From Gracilimonas sp040882225 (GTDB lineage Bacteria; Bacteroidota; Rhodothermia; Balneolales; Balneolaceae), in contig JBBEBR010000003.1 in the NCBI GenBank assembly GCA_040882225.1, positions 62,001 to 126,000 of the forward strand: a stretch of DNA of 64,000 nucleotides, in the 5' to 3' direction. Below the pieces are notes generated by a model that was not told the DNA's origin, did not search any database, and worked only from the letters and a program-made list of their open reading frames with translations. How positions within the stretch are numbered: position 1 is the first letter of the stretch; each line of letters starts with the position of its first letter. Positions 62,680-64,000 of the stretch are shown here, one piece after another. The position numbers and the translations under genes are program-made.

Positions 62680-63498
62680 TCACGCCTTAGCTTTGCTTTT
62701 CTTTTGCGTACTTTTTTTCTGGCCATTTCCCTTACCATTTTTTTTCTGTTTGAGGCTGGCCTGAAGTTGTTTCATCAGATCTTTAGCGTCCGTAGCCTCT
62801 GATTTCACCTTCTCAGCTTTTGGTTTTACTCCGGCAGATTTCGCTTCTATGATTTCCATCAGCTGATCGTTATAGACGTCTTTATATTTTTCAAGATCAA
62901 ATTCTTCGGTGTACTGCTCGATTAGGGAAAGCGCCATTTCCACTTCTTTGTCGGAGACTTTTGTTTCGGGAAGTTTGAGGTCGGAAGGATCACGCAGTTC
63001 CTCCGCAAATCGGATTACATGCAGCATAATCACATTTTTGTACACGCCAATAAGGCTAAGATTCTCTTTTTGGCGCATCACAAAAGTAGCAACTCCTACT
63101 TTCTTGGTTTTCTTCAAGGCATCACGGAGCAGGTTATAGGCTTTTCCGCTTTCTTTTTGAGGTTCCAGGAAGTAAGGCTTTTTGAACAAAATATTTTCAA
63201 CCTCTTCTTCCTCAACAAATTCCTCTATATCGATGGTTTTGGATTTCTTCATGTTCGCTTGCTCGAAATCCTCTTTATCCAGAATGATGTAGTGATCGTT
63301 CAGCTTAAATCCCTTCACGATATCATTCCATTCTACCTCATCGCCGGTATCTTCATTCACTCGTTTGTAGCGGATTCGGGCGTGATCATGCTTATCGAGC
63401 ATATCCAAATCGAGGGATCGCTCTTCAGAAGCAGAATACATTTTTACCGGAATTGTGATCAGCCCAAAACTTATAGAACCATTCCACATTGATCTCAT
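62680..63498 (-). CDS. ku: Non-homologous end-joining protein Ku
   Basis: A 272-residue bacterial Ku. It begins 'MRSMWNGSISFGLITIPVKMYSA' and continues with 'RIRYKRVNEDTGDEVEWNDIVKGF', 'KPYFLEPQKESGKAYNLLRDAL' and 'VMRQKENLSLIGVYKNVIMLHVIRFAEELRD', the ring-forming core. The C-terminus is Lys-rich ('QKKSTQKKSKAKA'), as in other bacterial Ku proteins, where it aids DNA threading. The homodimer binds broken ends and recruits LigD, whose gene lies 116 bases downstream. Confidence 0.95.
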   Translation of the reverse strand: MRSMWNGSISFGLITIPVKMYSASEERSLDLDMLDKHDHARIRYKRVNEDTGDEVEWNDIVKGFKLNDHYIILDKEDFEQANMKKSKTIDIEEFVEEEEVENILFKKPYFLEPQKESGKAYNLLRDALKKTKKVGVATFVMRQKENLSLIGVYKNVIMLHVIRFAEELRDPSDLKLPETKVSDKEVEMALSLIEQYTEEFDLEKYKDVYNDQLMEIIEAKSAGVKPKAEKVKSEATDAKDLMKQLQASLKQKKNGKGNGQKKSTQKKSKAKA

Positions 63499-63797
63499 AA
63501 CAGGACTCTCTTGTTTTATTATCCCTGAGACAGATAAACACTAAGTACTTTTAATTTGTTCAATAGGAATTGGATTCGTGGAAATCAACTCGCCCCTTAT
63601 TTTACAGCTGATGCCCATATTTCGCAGCTACTTCCTTTTCTTCATTATATTCTCGTTATTCTCGGGATACATGAACAAAACGTGCACACCTAAGGATAAC
63701 ACGAATAGCGTTGGCGATATACCGATGTTGGCGTGCATGCGAAGCAAGAAATAGAACCACGAGAAAGATGCTAACTTTACATTCAAGCAAAGAATAA
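63499..63797. other. Spacer between ku and the PaeR7I-type gene
   Basis: About 300 bases that serve as divergent promoter region. The word GTTGGCG occurs twice, 17 bases apart (63710 and 63727). A minus-strand open frame (63628-63912) contains a hydrophobic stretch but mostly overlaps the restriction gene and has no supporting start signal, so I do not call it. Confidence 0.4.
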
Positions 63798-64000
63798 ATG
63801 GAAAGATTATCAACGAAGAAATATCAGAAGGATATATCAAATGCGATCCAGCACTTTTGGAACACACGTGAAGCTCAGTTAAAGGGACAAAAAAAATCTG
63901 ACCAAGGATCAAGAGGTTCAGTTACTGGTGGTAAACAACTTGATGGATTTATAAAGGTATTGGTTAAAGTATCAAAAGATTTAGGTGTTCCTGAAGAATG
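63798..64000 (+). CDS. PaeR7I/XhoI-type type II restriction endonuclease, 5' part
   Basis: The frame opens at the ATG at 63798 and runs off the window after 67 codons. The visible part, 'QKDISNAIQHFWNTREAQ' and then 'KSDQGSRGSVTGGKQLDGF', matches the highly characteristic N-terminus of the XhoI/PaeR7I family ('HFW.TR..Q', 'GxRxxVTGGKQMDGF'), which cuts CTCGAG. The catalytic PD-(D/E)XK core lies further downstream, outside the window. A cognate N6-adenine methyltransferase is expected next to it. This is the third restriction-type locus in the window. Confidence 0.8.
   Translation, partial: MERLSTKKYQKDISNAIQHFWNTREAQLKGQKKSDQGSRGSVTGGKQLDGFIKVLVKVSKDLGVPEE

Noticed and set aside
63710..63733. 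Two GTTGGCG words 17 bases apart, considered as an integron attC-like site.
   Set aside because: They do not fit the GTTRRRY/RYYYAAC core and there is no inverted partner or integrase.
63628..63912. 94-codon minus-strand frame overlapping the PaeR7I-type gene.
   Set aside because: More than a third lies antisense to a well-recognised coding start, there is no start signal, and no family is recognised.

Overview
The window reads as chromosome of a moderately AT-rich member of the Bacteroidota/Balneolota group, most likely a Balneolaceae-like marine bacterium (Balneola/Gracilimonas relatives). The assignment rests on a PorX-type response regulator with a PglZ-like phosphatase domain, a metalloprotease carrying a type IX secretion (Por) C-terminal sorting domain, a two-gene TamA/TamB pair, a short CarB without the MGS domain, a GxxExxY gene, and many starts without a strong Shine-Dalgarno. 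The phylum is inferred from gene content and not from a marker phylogeny. I saw no rRNA, tRNA or CRISPR array.

Layout. 1-2552: ComEA-like HhH end, porX, tsaE and a small overlapping gene. 2553-9743: repeat-rich, gene-poor junction followed by an AT-rich defence-like cassette. A small basic protein, a GHKL ATPase, an unknown protein and a DUF6339-like protein converge on an HNH endonuclease / Vsr / C5-methyltransferase operon. 9907-12599: two class II Fic proteins, the second bracketed by ATTAGTA palindromes. 12700-16290: pnuC, a YheT-type hydrolase and a Ppx/GppA phosphatase. 16347-21254: a 34-residue membrane protein, a secreted protein and a copper cluster (HMA-AraC regulator, isoprenylcysteine-methyltransferase-like protein, CopZ, CopA, DUF411). 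21289-28004: DUF3820, a K+ channel with two RCK domains, GNAT, a frameshifted SIMPL gene, a VOC protein, RecQ and a GxxExxY gene inside terminal inverted repeats. 28168-32367: carB and carA. 32654-42838: small ORF, lipoprotein, membrane protein, GroES-like, YitT, TamB/TamA, M14 peptidase. 42873-47329: CDF exporter, DUF457, haem lipoprotein, Sco, PCu(A)C and a sterol-desaturase-like hydroxylase. 47342-53201: a fused HigB-HigA-like protein, an inserted two-gene restriction-modification cassette bounded by a perfect 57-bp duplication, an ABC exporter and a PorT-like barrel. 53283-63498: uvrA, a decapitated T9SS metalloprotease, a histidine kinase, a serine hydrolase, and the NHEJ pair ligD-ku. 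63798 to the end: the start of an XhoI/PaeR7I-type restriction enzyme.

How the parts work together. Envelope genes (PorX, TamA/B, barrels, a T9SS substrate) and metal handling (CopA/CopZ/DUF411/AraC-HMA, Sco/PCu(A)C, CDF) form the host background. At least three restriction-type loci lie in 64 kb: the GHKL/Dcm/Vsr/HNH cassette, the beta-class methyltransferase + PD-(D/E)XK pair, and the PaeR7I-type gene at the edge. With two Fic genes and a TA fusion, the window is defence-rich.

The two strongest leads are the composite GHKL-ATPase/methyltransferase cassette at 3.1-9.7 kb, and the restriction-modification insertion with a long target duplication at 48.07-50.24 kb. The inverted-repeat-bounded GxxExxY unit at 27.5-28.2 kb is the next best.
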